The notes under the pieces: generated by a model
Told to the model about the DNA's origin: nothing
What the model saw: the letters and a program-made list of their open reading frames with translations, nothing else
Database searches by the model: none
Assembly (NCBI GenBank): GCA_002435145.1
Contig: DJLT01000003.1
Location: 28,212-65,430, forward strand
Length of the DNA stretch: 37,219 bases
Source of the DNA: Neptuniibacter sp. UBA6509
GTDB taxonomy: Bacteria > Pseudomonadota > Gammaproteobacteria > Pseudomonadales > Balneatricaceae
Direction: 5' to 3'
Shown: positions 1 to 8,299 of the stretch, piece by piece
Layout of the letters: each line of letters starts with the position of its first letter
Numbering within the stretch: position 1 is the first letter of the stretch
Translations under genes and position numbers: made by a program

Positions 1-25
1 TTTCCGCTTTCCGCTTTCCGCTTTT
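1..25. repeat. 7-bp tandem repeat, about 3.5 copies
   Basis: The unit TTTCCGC occurs three times back to back, followed by TTTT. It differs by one base from TTGCCGC, one arm of the inverted repeat just downstream. It could be a slippage product or a cluster of weak regulator half-sites. The window edge cuts off whatever lies upstream. Confidence 0.6.
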
Positions 26-35
26 GAGGCATGCT

Positions 36-68
36 AAGCGGCAAAGGTAGGGTGAGGTATTGCCGCTT
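36..68. promoter_or_regulatory. Inverted repeat upstream of the flgB sigma54 promoter
   Basis: AAGCGGCAA (36-44) and TTGCCGCTT (60-68) form a perfect 9-bp inverted repeat with a 15-base spacer. It ends about 70 bases upstream of the -24 element of flgB, where an NtrC-type enhancer-binding protein (FlrC/FleR/FleQ type) would be expected to bind. No T-run follows, which argues against an intrinsic terminator. The assignment as an enhancer is inference. Confidence 0.4.
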
Positions 69-138
69 TATAAGAAAGGGGAATGATTTGTTGAGCATCT
101 TAAAATATAACTAATTGATATTTATATGTTTTTTATAG

Positions 139-155
139 TTGGTATATGGATTGCT
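139..155 (+). promoter_or_regulatory. sigma54 (RpoN) promoter of flgBCDE
   Basis: TTGGTATATGGATTGCT has the invariant GG (141-142) and GC (153-154) separated by exactly 10 bases, the -24/-12 spacing of sigma54 promoters. It lies 33 bases upstream of the flgB start codon. Rod and hook operons of polar flagella in gammaproteobacteria are commonly RpoN-dependent. The -24 half is imperfect (TTGGTAT against TTGGCAC). Confidence 0.75.
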
Positions 156-187
156 TTATTGTATGCAATTAATGAGGAGATAGTTCG

Positions 188-583
188 ATGGCAATAAGTT
201 TTGATGCGGCACTGGGAATTCATGATGATGCACTGTTACACCGTGCTCGCCGTGCAGAAGTGCTTGCAAATAATATTGCCAATGCGGATACGCCGAATTT
301 TAAAGCCAGGGATTTAGAGTTTTCCCAAATTTTAAGTAAAGCGAGTGAAATGCAAGTTAAACAGGTAGCGACAGCGCCAGGTCATCAAACCAACTTGTTA
401 GAACCTGATCTAGCGGCAGATATGATGTTTCGTATCCCGAATCAGGCATCGGTCGATGGTAATACTGTTGAGGTTCAACAGGAGATGGCGCGTTACACTG
501 AGAATGCCTTGGATTATCAAACCTCTTTTCAGTTTTTGAATAAGAAAATTACTGGGCTGAAATCAGCGATTAAAGGTGAGTAG
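188..583 (+). CDS. flgB: Flagellar basal-body rod protein FlgB
   Basis: FlgB is a proximal rod subunit of the flagellar basal body, exported by the flagellar type III apparatus and assembled in the periplasm. The 131-aa product has the usual length. Near residues 27-46 it carries the N-terminal rod/hook family motif LANNIANADTPNFKARDLEF. Its C-terminus has the predicted helical YQTSFQFLNKKITGLKSAI segment. A GAGGAGA ribosome-binding site lies 7 bases before the ATG. It is the first gene of flgBCDE, 2 bases ahead of flgC, and is preceded by a sigma54-type promoter. Identification is secure. Confidence 0.97.
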   Translation: MAISFDAALGIHDDALLHRARRAEVLANNIANADTPNFKARDLEFSQILSKASEMQVKQVATAPGHQTNLLEPDLAADMMFRIPNQASVDGNTVEVQQEMARYTENALDYQTSFQFLNKKITGLKSAIKGE

Positions 584-585
584 TC

Positions 586-1023
586 ATGTCTTTAAGTAAT
601 GTTTTTGGTATTGCCGGATCAGCAATGAATGCGCAAACGATTCGGTTGAATACAACAGCAAGTAACATGGCAAACGCAGATAGTGTTAGCTCCAGCCTTG
701 ATGAAACCTATCGGGCTCGTAAACCTGTTTTCGCTGTTCAGCAAGCCGATCCCTTGGCTCAGCCTGATAATGAAGCAGGTATTGCCGCAGGGCAAGGCGT
801 TCAGGTATTAGGGATCGTAGAAAGTCAGGCTGAATTGCGTCAGGAATATAATCCCGCGCATCCGATGGCTGATGAAGAAGGTTTTGTCTACTTTCCAAAT
901 GTGAATGTGGTTGAAGAGATGGCGGATATGATCTCTGCATCACGCTCTTTCCAAATTAATACAGAAATTATGAATACAGCCAAGCAGATGTTGCAGCAGA
1001 CAATCAGACTTGGGCAGCAATAA
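586..1023 (+). CDS. flgC: Flagellar basal-body rod protein FlgC
   Basis: FlgC is a second proximal rod subunit. The 145-aa product has the family N-terminus (SAMNAQTIRLNTTASNMANADS) and the conserved C-terminal coiled region (VNVVEEMADMISASRSFQI, then NTAKQMLQQTIRLGQ). FlgC is usually about 135-150 aa, so the length fits. It starts 2 bases after the flgB stop, so the two are likely translationally coupled. A short gap of 26 bases separates it from flgD. Confidence 0.97.
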   Translation: MSLSNVFGIAGSAMNAQTIRLNTTASNMANADSVSSSLDETYRARKPVFAVQQADPLAQPDNEAGIAAGQGVQVLGIVESQAELRQEYNPAHPMADEEGFVYFPNVNVVEEMADMISASRSFQINTEIMNTAKQMLQQTIRLGQQ

Positions 1024-1049
1024 TGAATAAGGCGCGGGGCTAATTAGCC

Positions 1050-1748
1050 ATGAGTAATGTAAACGGTGTAAATCAAAACATCTTTGAGCAGATTAATACG
1101 ACGAATCAATCGTCGAGTACTGCGAAAAGTCAGACGGAAGAAGACAGCGATATGTTTATGCGGCTGATGATTGCTCAGCTGCAAAACCAGGATCCTTCTA
1201 GTCCTGCAGATACCAGTGATTTTATGCAACAGATTGCGACGATGTCGCAGGTTGAAAGTATTAACCAGTTGAATTCCTCTGTGAACGAAATGTCGCAATC
1301 TATGCTGAGTAGTCAGGCAGCTTTGCAGGCTTCAGCAATGGTGGGGCAGTCGGTCTATATTCCGGGGGACACAGTTGAAGTAGGCACAGCTTCAAGCCCT
1401 TATGCTCATGGTTCATTCAATCTCGGTACAAGCTCGTCTGATGTGCGTATCAAAGTTTATAACTCAAGCGGAAGTTTAGTCGATACGATGCAGCTTGGTG
1501 CTGTGAGCCAAGGTGAGCACGAATTTGCTTGGCAGATGCAGTTTGATGAAGATGGAAATCCAGAACATCCGCCAGGGGATTACACCTTTACGGTTGAGCG
1601 TATTGAAGATGAAGAATATAAGGCAGTCGATACTAATATGGCTTATCGGGTGAATAGCGTGACACTGGGTGAGAACGGTATCGGTATGAAAGTGAATACA
1701 AACGCTGGCACATTTGATGCCAGTGATGTTAAACAGATCGGCGTGTGA
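1050..1748 (+). CDS. flgD: Flagellar hook assembly (hook cap) protein FlgD
   Basis: FlgD is the scaffold that caps the growing hook and is discarded when the hook is complete. The 232-aa protein has the conserved N-terminal core DMFMRLMIAQLQNQDP, with downstream QQIATMSQVESINQLNSSV (about residues 30-82). A beta-rich FlgD Ig-like/FLN-type region follows (about residues 95-225). The ribosome-binding site is weak (CGGGGC), with the start 26 bases after flgC. Its place between flgC and flgE is the usual order. Confidence 0.96.
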   Translation: MSNVNGVNQNIFEQINTTNQSSSTAKSQTEEDSDMFMRLMIAQLQNQDPSSPADTSDFMQQIATMSQVESINQLNSSVNEMSQSMLSSQAALQASAMVGQSVYIPGDTVEVGTASSPYAHGSFNLGTSSSDVRIKVYNSSGSLVDTMQLGAVSQGEHEFAWQMQFDEDGNPEHPPGDYTFTVERIEDEEYKAVDTNMAYRVNSVTLGENGIGMKVNTNAGTFDASDVKQIGV

Positions 1749-1758
1749 GGACAGGACA

Positions 1759-3687
1759 ATGGCAGGTTTTAATACAGCAGTAACCGGTCTGAAGGCAGCA
1801 ACTACAGACCTTGATGTAACCGGTAACAATATTGCAAACGCAAGTACAGTTGGCTTTAAGTCGTCACGAACGGAATTTGGCGATATCTATGCTACTGCGG
1901 TGGTTGGTGCAGGTTCATCTAATGTCGCGGGTGCAGGTGTGACCGTGACGGATATCGCACAAGATTTCCAGGCAGGTACGATCGAGTTTACTAACAATAA
2001 CCTTGATTTGGCGATTAACGGTTCCGGCTTTTTCCAGCTTGACGATGGTCAGGGTGGTACTACATATACTCGTGCTGGTTCTTTTGAGCTGGATAAAGAC
2101 GGCTTTATGGTTTCTAAGACCGGTAAGTATCTTCAAGGTTACGGGTTAGATACCGAAGGTAACCGTTTGCCTATTGGTAATTTGGCCGTGACTCAGAAAG
2201 AGAGTCCGCCAAAAGCGACCGAAGAGATCGATCTGTCTTTTAATATCGATTCCCGAGAAGAATCAAATACCCTACTTGCTGATTATGATAAAGATGAGCC
2301 AGGCTCATTTACTTACAGTACGACTGTAAGGACCTTTGATAGCTTGGGTAATGAGCATACCGTTAAATTTAATATGGCGGAAGCTCGCCCCGTTCAAGCT
2401 CAGCAACAACTTACGTCTGTAACTGCGGGTGATACTATTTCGGGTGTTACTGTCACTGCTGCTCATGTAGCGGAGATCGGAGGTTATACGGCTGGGGATG
2501 TTATTAATTCAGGTGCCTTTTTTACAGAACTTACAGATCCTGTGACAGGTGATCCGCGTATTGGCAGTATCGTCATTAACGGTGCAGGTGATATAACGCT
2601 GCGTTTTAAATCTGAATACCCTGAGCCTGACCTAGTTCAAGTTTCAGGTGCATCTGTTGTTTCTGAAATTGCAGAGATTGATGCGAATGAAACGTATACC
2701 TTCGCACTTGACGGTACAGAAGTTCCTTTAACCGAATCGGTTGTGCTTGAGGTGGGAGGTATATCAATATCTGCATTAGGCGTGGGTTCTACGGCGGACC
2801 AGATTGGTCAAGCTATTACAGCTTCCGAAGCCCAAATCTTGGATGCAAACCCTGATGTTGAATCAGTTATTTACGATAATGTTAATCAACAAATTGTAGT
2901 GACTTATAAAGCGGAGTCGGGTGATATTACTCCCGCTGCAGCAATCACTATTACTGAAACATCCGGGGCCACTGGCGGTACACCTTTTACAGCGGCTGTT
3001 GTAAAAGATGGTGATAACTCTTTCCAAGGTGTATACCGAATGTATGCTTACCTAAACGGATCTGAGCAGCTGGATATTGGTAAGGCTTTAGATCCAGGTG
3101 AAGCGGGTACAGGTACTGAGCCAGGTCCCATCCTAGTTAAATTTAACCCATCTAATGGTTTGCTGACGGGTATTAATGGTGATCAATTCTCTGCCGGAGC
3201 TGTTGTTCCATCGATTACAATTACGGGTGCGGACCCTGCTGATTCTACAACGGTAATCGAGTTGGATATAGCAAATACGACTCAGTTTGCATCGTCGTCA
3301 ATTGTGAAGGCTTCCGCTCAGGATGGTTATACGAAAGGTGATTTGATCGGTGTTACATTTAGCGGAACAGGTGAAATGGTTGCCAGTTTCTCTAATGGTC
3401 AAACGCAAGATCTAGGTGTTGTGGCAATTGCTACATTTGAAAACCAGTCAGGTCTTTCGCCTTCAGGTGATACTGAGTGGACAGCAACATTGACCTCCGG
3501 TGATGCGATTGTGAACCCGCCGGGTACTGGTTTGAATGGTACCTTGCAATCGGCGGCACTCGAACAGTCCAATGTGGATCTTTCTGCTGAGCTTGTTTCA
3601 TTAATTGAGGCGCAGCGGAATTTCCAGGCAAACTCGAAAACCCTGGAGACGCTCAATACAGTGACGCAGAATATTTTGCAGATCTAA
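1759..3687 (+). CDS. flgE: Flagellar hook protein FlgE (enlarged)
   Basis: FlgE polymerises into the hook, the universal joint of the flagellum. The chosen ATG at 1759 follows a GAGGACAGG ribosome-binding site and gives MAGFNTAVTGLKAATTDLDV. An in-frame start at 1714 would overlap flgD and add unrelated residues. The family N-terminus (GNNIANASTVGFKSSRTEFGD) and C-terminus (LVSLIEAQRNFQANSKTLET) are intact. The protein is 642 aa, against about 400 in enterics. The extra length is a Thr/Val/Gly-rich beta-type insertion, roughly residues 210-500, likely in the surface-exposed domains. It is the last gene of flgBCDE and is followed by a terminator. Confidence 0.96.
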   Translation: MAGFNTAVTGLKAATTDLDVTGNNIANASTVGFKSSRTEFGDIYATAVVGAGSSNVAGAGVTVTDIAQDFQAGTIEFTNNNLDLAINGSGFFQLDDGQGGTTYTRAGSFELDKDGFMVSKTGKYLQGYGLDTEGNRLPIGNLAVTQKESPPKATEEIDLSFNIDSREESNTLLADYDKDEPGSFTYSTTVRTFDSLGNEHTVKFNMAEARPVQAQQQLTSVTAGDTISGVTVTAAHVAEIGGYTAGDVINSGAFFTELTDPVTGDPRIGSIVINGAGDITLRFKSEYPEPDLVQVSGASVVSEIAEIDANETYTFALDGTEVPLTESVVLEVGGISISALGVGSTADQIGQAITASEAQILDANPDVESVIYDNVNQQIVVTYKAESGDITPAAAITITETSGATGGTPFTAAVVKDGDNSFQGVYRMYAYLNGSEQLDIGKALDPGEAGTGTEPGPILVKFNPSNGLLTGINGDQFSAGAVVPSITITGADPADSTTVIELDIANTTQFASSSIVKASAQDGYTKGDLIGVTFSGTGEMVASFSNGQTQDLGVVAIATFENQSGLSPSGDTEWTATLTSGDAIVNPPGTGLNGTLQSAALEQSNVDLSAELVSLIEAQRNFQANSKTLETLNTVTQNILQI

Positions 3688-3707
3688 TATATCTCATAGT
3701 ACCCAAG

Positions 3708-3731
3708 AAGGTCGCTTTTGCGGCCTTTTTT
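3708..3731 (+). terminator. Rho-independent terminator after flgE
   Basis: AAGGTCGC (3708-3715), loop TTTT and GCGGCCTT (3720-3727) form an 8-bp stem with one G-T pair. A run of T follows at 3726-3731. It closes the flgBCDE transcript before the flgF promoter. Confidence 0.85.
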
Positions 3732-3736
3732 CGTTT

Positions 3737-3753
3737 TTGGCACGCGTGTTGCA
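3737..3753 (+). promoter_or_regulatory. Near-consensus sigma54 promoter of flgFGHIJ(KL)
   Basis: TTGGCACGCGTGTTGCA matches the RpoN consensus (TGGCAC, then TTGC) with GG at 3739-3740 and GC at 3751-3752, 10 bases apart. It lies immediately downstream of the flgE terminator and about 70 bases upstream of the flgF start. The flg genes are therefore transcribed as at least two RpoN-dependent units. Confidence 0.92.
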
Positions 3754-3792
3754 ATATCCTAAATAGAGTCATTTTGTTTTTTAGATATAAAT

Positions 3793-3805
3793 GCGGTTTA
3801 ACCGC
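3793..3805. promoter_or_regulatory. Palindrome in the flgF leader
   Basis: GCGGTTTAACCGC is a perfect palindrome with 6-bp arms around a central T, located between the sigma54 promoter and flgF. Activator sites downstream of RpoN promoters are known in some polar flagellar systems, so this may be one. A small RNA hairpin near the ribosome-binding site is the alternative. Confidence 0.35.
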
Positions 3806-3823
3806 CTATTCTGGAAGTGATAG

Positions 3824-4567
3824 ATGGATAAGGTTCTTTATTTAGCAATGAGTGGCGCGCGTGAGAATATGCTTGCACAGCAATCTCATGCCAATAACCT
3901 TGCTAATGCAAACACTACAGGTTTTAAATCTGATCTGGCTCAAGCCCGCGCTATGCAGGTGTTTGGGGAAGGTCATGCTTCGCGGGTTTATGCCCAGACA
4001 GAGCGCCCTGCTACCGATATTACCAGTGGTACATTGATTGAAACTGGTCGCCAATTGGATGTTGCTGTTGCAGGGGATGGTTGGCTTACTGTGATTCGTG
4101 CGGATGGCACCGAAGGGTATAGCCGTGCCGGTTCTCTGCAGATCAATGCCGCTAACCAGTTAGTTACAGGCAGTGGGTTGCCGGTAATGGGCAATGGAGG
4201 AATTCCTATCACTTTGCCTCCTTTTGAGAATATCGACATAGCGACAAACGGAATTATAACTGTTCGACCTTTAGGGGAAAATGCAACAGAACTATTGGTT
4301 GCTGATCAGATTAAATTAGTTAACCCAGACCCTCAAACTTTGTTTAAGGGGAAAGATGGTTTAATGACGACAGGGGATGTAGTTCCTTTGCTTCCTGACG
4401 AAAATGTACGTATCCGTTCAGGTTATTTGGAATCAAGTAACGTGAATGCGGTAAGTGAACTGACGGGGATTATTACCACATCTCGCCAGTTTGAAATGCA
4501 GATTAAGATGATGAAAACAGCTGAAGAAAACTCTGAAGCTGCTGCGTCAATTTTGAAAATGTCTTAA
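3824..4567 (+). CDS. flgF: Flagellar basal-body rod protein FlgF
   Basis: FlgF is a proximal rod subunit. The 247-aa product begins MDKVLYLAMSGARENMLAQQ. It has the rod-family motif ANNLANANTTGFKSDLAQA (about residues 24-42) and the C-terminal ESSNVNAVSELTGIITTSRQFEMQIKMMKTAEE region. It is the first gene after the near-consensus sigma54 promoter, followed 21 bases later by flgG. Length and order match the family. Confidence 0.97.
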   Translation: MDKVLYLAMSGARENMLAQQSHANNLANANTTGFKSDLAQARAMQVFGEGHASRVYAQTERPATDITSGTLIETGRQLDVAVAGDGWLTVIRADGTEGYSRAGSLQINAANQLVTGSGLPVMGNGGIPITLPPFENIDIATNGIITVRPLGENATELLVADQIKLVNPDPQTLFKGKDGLMTTGDVVPLLPDENVRIRSGYLESSNVNAVSELTGIITTSRQFEMQIKMMKTAEENSEAAASILKMS

Positions 4568-4588
4568 GAACCAACCGAGGATAGATAG

Positions 4589-5374
4589 ATGCACGGTGCA
4601 CTGAATGTAGCTAAAACGGGTATGACCGCACAGGACACTAACCTGAAGGTTATATCAAACAACTTGGCAAACGTTTCAACGGTTGGTTTTAAGAAAGATC
4701 AACTTGTTTTTGAAGATCTGATGTACCAAGTACGTCGACAGCCAGGTGCTCAAACCGCTGAAGAGGCTCAACTGCCTTCTGGTTTGCAGATCGGTATGGG
4801 TGTTAGAACTGTCGGTACTCAGAAGCTTTTTAGTACGGGTGATATAGAGATCACTGGTGAAGCTTTTGATGTTGCAATTAATGGTAGAGGTTTTTTGCAA
4901 GTAACTTTACCTAACGGCGATACCGCTTATACACGCAATGGTCAGATTCATTTAAATGGCGACAATGAGTTGGTGTCCGCAGAAGGGTACCAGATAGAGC
5001 CTGCGATTACTTTACCAGGTGAAGTGATTAATTTTTCAATCAGTACTGACGGTATTGTTGAAGTTACAACCGCAGGTGATACGACACCGACCGAGATAGG
5101 TCAATTGCAGTTAGCCGACTTTGTTAACCCTCAAGGTTTACTTGCGCTAGGCCAGAACCTTTTTCAAGAATCCGCAGCAAGTGGTGCTCCTTTAATTAGT
5201 AACCCAGGTGAAAGTGGTACTGGGCAATTAATTCAAGGTTCTTTAGAAGGCTCGAATGTAAATTCAGTTGAAGAACTGGTAGACATGATTACAACTCAGC
5301 GTGCTTATGAGATGAATTCTAAAGTGATCTCGACAGCAGATGAGATGCTTTCATATGTTAGCCAGCAGCTTTAA
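4589..5374 (+). CDS. flgG: Flagellar distal rod protein FlgG
   Basis: FlgG forms the distal rod that passes through the P and L rings. The 261-aa product starts MHGALNVAKTGMTAQDTNLKV. It carries SNNLANVSTVGFKKDQLVFEDLMYQ, the FlgG-type version of the rod motif, followed by the RRQPGAQ stretch typical of FlgG. The C-terminus has EGSNVNSVEELVDMITTQRAYEMNSKVIST. It is spaced 21 bases from flgF and 22 from flgH. Confidence 0.97.
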   Translation: MHGALNVAKTGMTAQDTNLKVISNNLANVSTVGFKKDQLVFEDLMYQVRRQPGAQTAEEAQLPSGLQIGMGVRTVGTQKLFSTGDIEITGEAFDVAINGRGFLQVTLPNGDTAYTRNGQIHLNGDNELVSAEGYQIEPAITLPGEVINFSISTDGIVEVTTAGDTTPTEIGQLQLADFVNPQGLLALGQNLFQESAASGAPLISNPGESGTGQLIQGSLEGSNVNSVEELVDMITTQRAYEMNSKVISTADEMLSYVSQQL

Positions 5375-5396
5375 ATAGGATAACGGTAAGGTATTT

Positions 5397-6077
5397 ATGA
5401 TGAGTAAAGCTCTCTTAATAATGATGATGGCGTTAACGGCTCTAACTGGTTGTGTACAGAAACAGGTTAGGCCAAATAATCCAGAATATGCACCCGTACG
5501 CCCGCAAGCTCTTATAGCGCCTAAGCCGATTAATGGATCTATTTATAATTCAGCTACGAGCATTAATTTATATGGTGACGGTCGTGCTCACCGGATAGGA
5601 GATATTCTCACAATCGCTTTACAGGAGAGTACAAGTTCTCAGAAAAGTGCGACGACTGAGCTAGATAAAAGTAGCAGCGTAACATTGACTCAGCCAACCG
5701 TTTTAGGAAGCCCTCTTGATTTTAATGGCAAACCTCTAAGTGCAAGTATTACAGGGCCGACATCTGAATTTGATGGCGAAGGTACATCAGATATGAGTAA
5801 TAACCTTAGCGGAAATATTACAGTTACAGTCCATGATGTATTGCCTAGTGGTGTTCTATTAGTGAAGGGTGAAAAGTGGCTGACGCTCAATCAGGGTGAT
5901 GAGTATATCCGTATTAGTGGCATGGTAAGGCCGCAAGATATTGGTTCAGACAATACGGTGGAGTCCACTAAGTTGGCGGATGCTCGCATTACTTATAGTG
6001 GTACAGGTGTAGTCCATGACACTAACGTTATGGGCTGGCTTTCAAAGTTTTTTATTAGCGCAATAATGCCATTTTAA
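5397..6077 (+). CDS. flgH: Flagellar L-ring lipoprotein FlgH
   Basis: FlgH forms the outer-membrane L ring, a bushing for the rod. The 226-aa precursor has a lipoprotein signal peptide ending in the lipobox LTGC, with the acylated Cys at residue 19. Conserved family segments follow: [17 protein letters not shown]-like sequence near residues 57-80 and [26 protein letters not shown] near 154-180. Two adjacent ATGs (5397 and 5400) are possible starts after the TAAGG ribosome-binding site, and the second has the better spacing. Identification is secure. Confidence 0.96.
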   Translation: MMSKALLIMMMALTALTGCVQKQVRPNNPEYAPVRPQALIAPKPINGSIYNSATSINLYGDGRAHRIGDILTIALQESTSSQKSATTELDKSSSVTLTQPTVLGSPLDFNGKPLSASITGPTSEFDGEGTSDMSNNLSGNITVTVHDVLPSGVLLVKGEKWLTLNQGDEYIRISGMVRPQDIGSDNTVESTKLADARITYSGTGVVHDTNVMGWLSKFFISAIMPF

Positions 6078-6088
6078 GGAGAACGAAG

Positions 6089-7177
6089 ATGAAAAAGGCT
6101 CTATTCCTTGCAGCTTGTGTACTTCTTTCAGGTATTGTTGAAGCTGGCCGTTTGAAAGATATGGTAAGTATATCGGGTGTACGTTCCAACCAATTAGTAG
6201 GTTATGGCTTAGTTGTGGGTTTGGATGGTACAGGAGATAAAACTTCTTTCACGTCACAGACTTTTCGTAATATGCTAAATAATTTTGGCGTGGCTATACC
6301 GTCTACAACTAACCCTAAATCTAAAAATATTGCAGCGGTTGCTATTCATGCCGAGCTACCCGCTTTCTCAAAACCCGGTCAAAAAATCGATATTACGGTT
6401 TCTGCCTTAGGCGATGCTAAAAGCTTGAGAGGCGGCAGCTTATTAATGTCTCCTTTGAAAGGGGCTGATGGTCAAGTCTATGCTGTCGGGCAAGGTAACC
6501 TAGTGGTTTCTGGTTTTGGTGTTCAGGGTGCTGATGGATCTAAATTATCGTTGAATGTTCCTAGCGTTGGTCGTATTCCAAACGGTGCTACTGTAGAGCG
6601 TTCTGTTCCATCCGCTTTTGCGCAAGGTGATAGCTTAGTGCTTAATCTTCATCGTCCAGATTTCACAACATCTCGTCGTGTGGCTGAACAGATTAATCAC
6701 CTGTTAGGTCCTCAGATGGCGGCTTCAATGGATGCAACATCGATCCGAGTACGCGCTCCTAGAGACCCATCTCAGCGTGTTTCTTTCCTATCGGTATTAG
6801 AAAATTTAAATGTTGAGCCTGCAAAAGATGTAGCCAAGGTGGTGATTAATTCACGGACCGGCACGATTATCATCGGTCAGAATGTACGTGTTTCACCCGT
6901 TGCGATTACACATGGTGGATTAACTGTAGCGATTGCTGAAGATATCGATGTTGCGCAACCTAATCCGTTGGGTGAAGGCCGTACGGTTGTGACTCCACGT
7001 ACAGGCATTGAAGTTGATGAGGGTTCAGGTCATATGTTTGAGTTTTCGCCAGGAACTGATCTGAAAGATATTGTTGAGGCGGTAAACCAAGTGGGTGCTG
7101 CGCCGGGTGATTTAATGGCGATTCTTGAAGCCTTAAAGCAGGCGGGTGCCCTTAAAGCTGAATTGGTGGTGATCTAA
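6089..7177 (+). CDS. flgI: Flagellar P-ring protein FlgI
   Basis: FlgI forms the periplasmic P ring in the peptidoglycan layer. The 362-aa precursor has a Sec signal peptide ([19 protein letters not shown], cleaved before GRLKDMV). The mature N-terminus [20 protein letters not shown] and the [14 protein letters not shown] segment are family hallmarks. AAGGAGA precedes the ATG. The TAA stop overlaps the flgJ ATG by one base, indicating translational coupling. Confidence 0.97.
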   Translation: MKKALFLAACVLLSGIVEAGRLKDMVSISGVRSNQLVGYGLVVGLDGTGDKTSFTSQTFRNMLNNFGVAIPSTTNPKSKNIAAVAIHAELPAFSKPGQKIDITVSALGDAKSLRGGSLLMSPLKGADGQVYAVGQGNLVVSGFGVQGADGSKLSLNVPSVGRIPNGATVERSVPSAFAQGDSLVLNLHRPDFTTSRRVAEQINHLLGPQMAASMDATSIRVRAPRDPSQRVSFLSVLENLNVEPAKDVAKVVINSRTGTIIIGQNVRVSPVAITHGGLTVAIAEDIDVAQPNPLGEGRTVVTPRTGIEVDEGSGHMFEFSPGTDLKDIVEAVNQVGAAPGDLMAILEALKQAGALKAELVVI

Positions 7178-8214
7178 TGATTAAAGCAGGCGATGGCAGT
7201 AATGCTCAGCTCTATTCGGATTTAGCTGAGCTACAAAAGCTTAAAGCAAAAGCCAGGACGGATAGTGATGAAGGTTTACGCCTTGCCGCTCAGCAATTCG
7301 AGCAGTTATTCGTCAACATGCTTCTTAAATCGATGCGTGATGCCAACGCTGCATTTGGTGAAGATAACTTCATGAATAGCAGCCAGACAAAGTTATTTCA
7401 AGGGATGTATGACAACCAAATAGCGATGGAAATGGCGGGTAACAAAGGTATTGGTTTAACCGATGTTCTGGTAAGGCAGTTAGGTGGAAAGAGTGAGCCT
7501 GTTAAAGAGGCTGATCTTAAAGCGCTTGATATTAATAGCAGAAGACTTAATCAGGCGTTTGATCAAGCGGCATCGGTGGCTGCTACTGCTCTATTAGCGA
7601 AAGCTGAAGGTCAAGAGAACCCTCCAGGGATTAATTTGACGGATGAACAAGTTAATACGGTTAAAGAGGTTTTTCAGCAGCAATTGAAGCAAGTGACAGT
7701 TGCGGATGAAAATTTACCGGATCGATTTGAATCTCCTGAAGAGTTTGTTGAAAAGTTAATGCCACTTGCGGAAAAGGTTGCAGGGGAATTGGGTGTAGAC
7801 CCTCGTGTTTTATTAGCTCAATCAGCGCTTGAAACCGGTTGGGGGCGCTCGATGGTTCGTTCACCTGACGGTGGTAATAGTAATAACTTATTTAACATTA
7901 AAGCAGATCGACGTTGGGATGGGGATAGCGCTCAAGTCTCCACGTTGGAGTTTAGAAATGGTGTAGCGCAGCGTGAAAAAGCGTCTTTCCGTAGTTACGA
8001 AAGCTACGAAGATAGTTTTAGGGATTATGTGAACTTTCTTAAGAACAGCCCTCGTTATCAGATGGCTATCGAAAGCGCAGGCGATCCTTATGATTATGTG
8101 CGGCAGTTACAGGAAGCTGGGTATGCGACAGATCCTAAATATGCTGAAAAGATTCAAAATATTTTTGAAGGTGATTTATTAGCCAGTCGAAGTGTTTCAC
8201 CTAAAGAGGGATAG
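7177..8214 (+). CDS. flgJ: FlgJ: rod-binding domain fused to a peptidoglycan hydrolase
   Basis: FlgJ caps the growing rod and cuts peptidoglycan so the rod can cross it. The 345-aa protein has the rod-binding domain at about residues 30-105 (AAQQFEQLFVNMLLKSMRDA, then NKGIGLTDVLVRQLG). The C-terminal glucosaminidase-type domain spans about 185-335, with the putative catalytic Glu219 in SALETGWGRS and a downstream FRSYESYEDSFRDYVNFL segment. This two-domain form is the one found in beta- and gammaproteobacteria. The last codons overlap the -35 region of a sigma28-type promoter for flgK. Confidence 0.96.
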   Translation: MIKAGDGSNAQLYSDLAELQKLKAKARTDSDEGLRLAAQQFEQLFVNMLLKSMRDANAAFGEDNFMNSSQTKLFQGMYDNQIAMEMAGNKGIGLTDVLVRQLGGKSEPVKEADLKALDINSRRLNQAFDQAASVAATALLAKAEGQENPPGINLTDEQVNTVKEVFQQQLKQVTVADENLPDRFESPEEFVEKLMPLAEKVAGELGVDPRVLLAQSALETGWGRSMVRSPDGGNSNNLFNIKADRRWDGDSAQVSTLEFRNGVAQREKASFRSYESYEDSFRDYVNFLKNSPRYQMAIESAGDPYDYVRQLQEAGYATDPKYAEKIQNIFEGDLLASRSVSPKEG

Positions 8215-8228
8215 ATAATAGCCGATAG
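8202..8228 (+). promoter_or_regulatory. sigma28 (FliA) promoter of flgKL
   Basis: TAAAGAGG (8202-8209), 11 bases, then GCCGATAG (8221-8228). The sigma28 consensus is TAAAGTTT-N11-GCCGATAA, so the spacing is exact and 7 of 8 bases match in the -10 half. The -35 half lies inside the last codons of flgJ. In enterics flgKL also has its own FliA-dependent promoter. Start of transcription would be about 65 bases before the flgK ATG. Confidence 0.8.
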
Positions 8229-8299
8229 GTTATTACCTAACTCTCCTTAATTTATAGCTTCACTAAGGTTGTATTTCAGTTTCAAAAGGAGTGAAAAAA

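Noticed and set aside
686-943. Long antisense frames inside flg, etf and fad genes
   Set aside because: They mirror strongly supported genes, lack ribosome-binding sites and show no recognisable domains.
1714-1758. Earlier in-frame start for flgE, adding 15 residues
   Set aside because: It overlaps flgD. The ATG at 1759 has a good ribosome-binding site and gives the family N-terminus.
8291-8299. GTG start for flgK
   Set aside because: It directly abuts the AAAGGAG site. The ATG at 8300 has proper spacing and begins MSFGLL.
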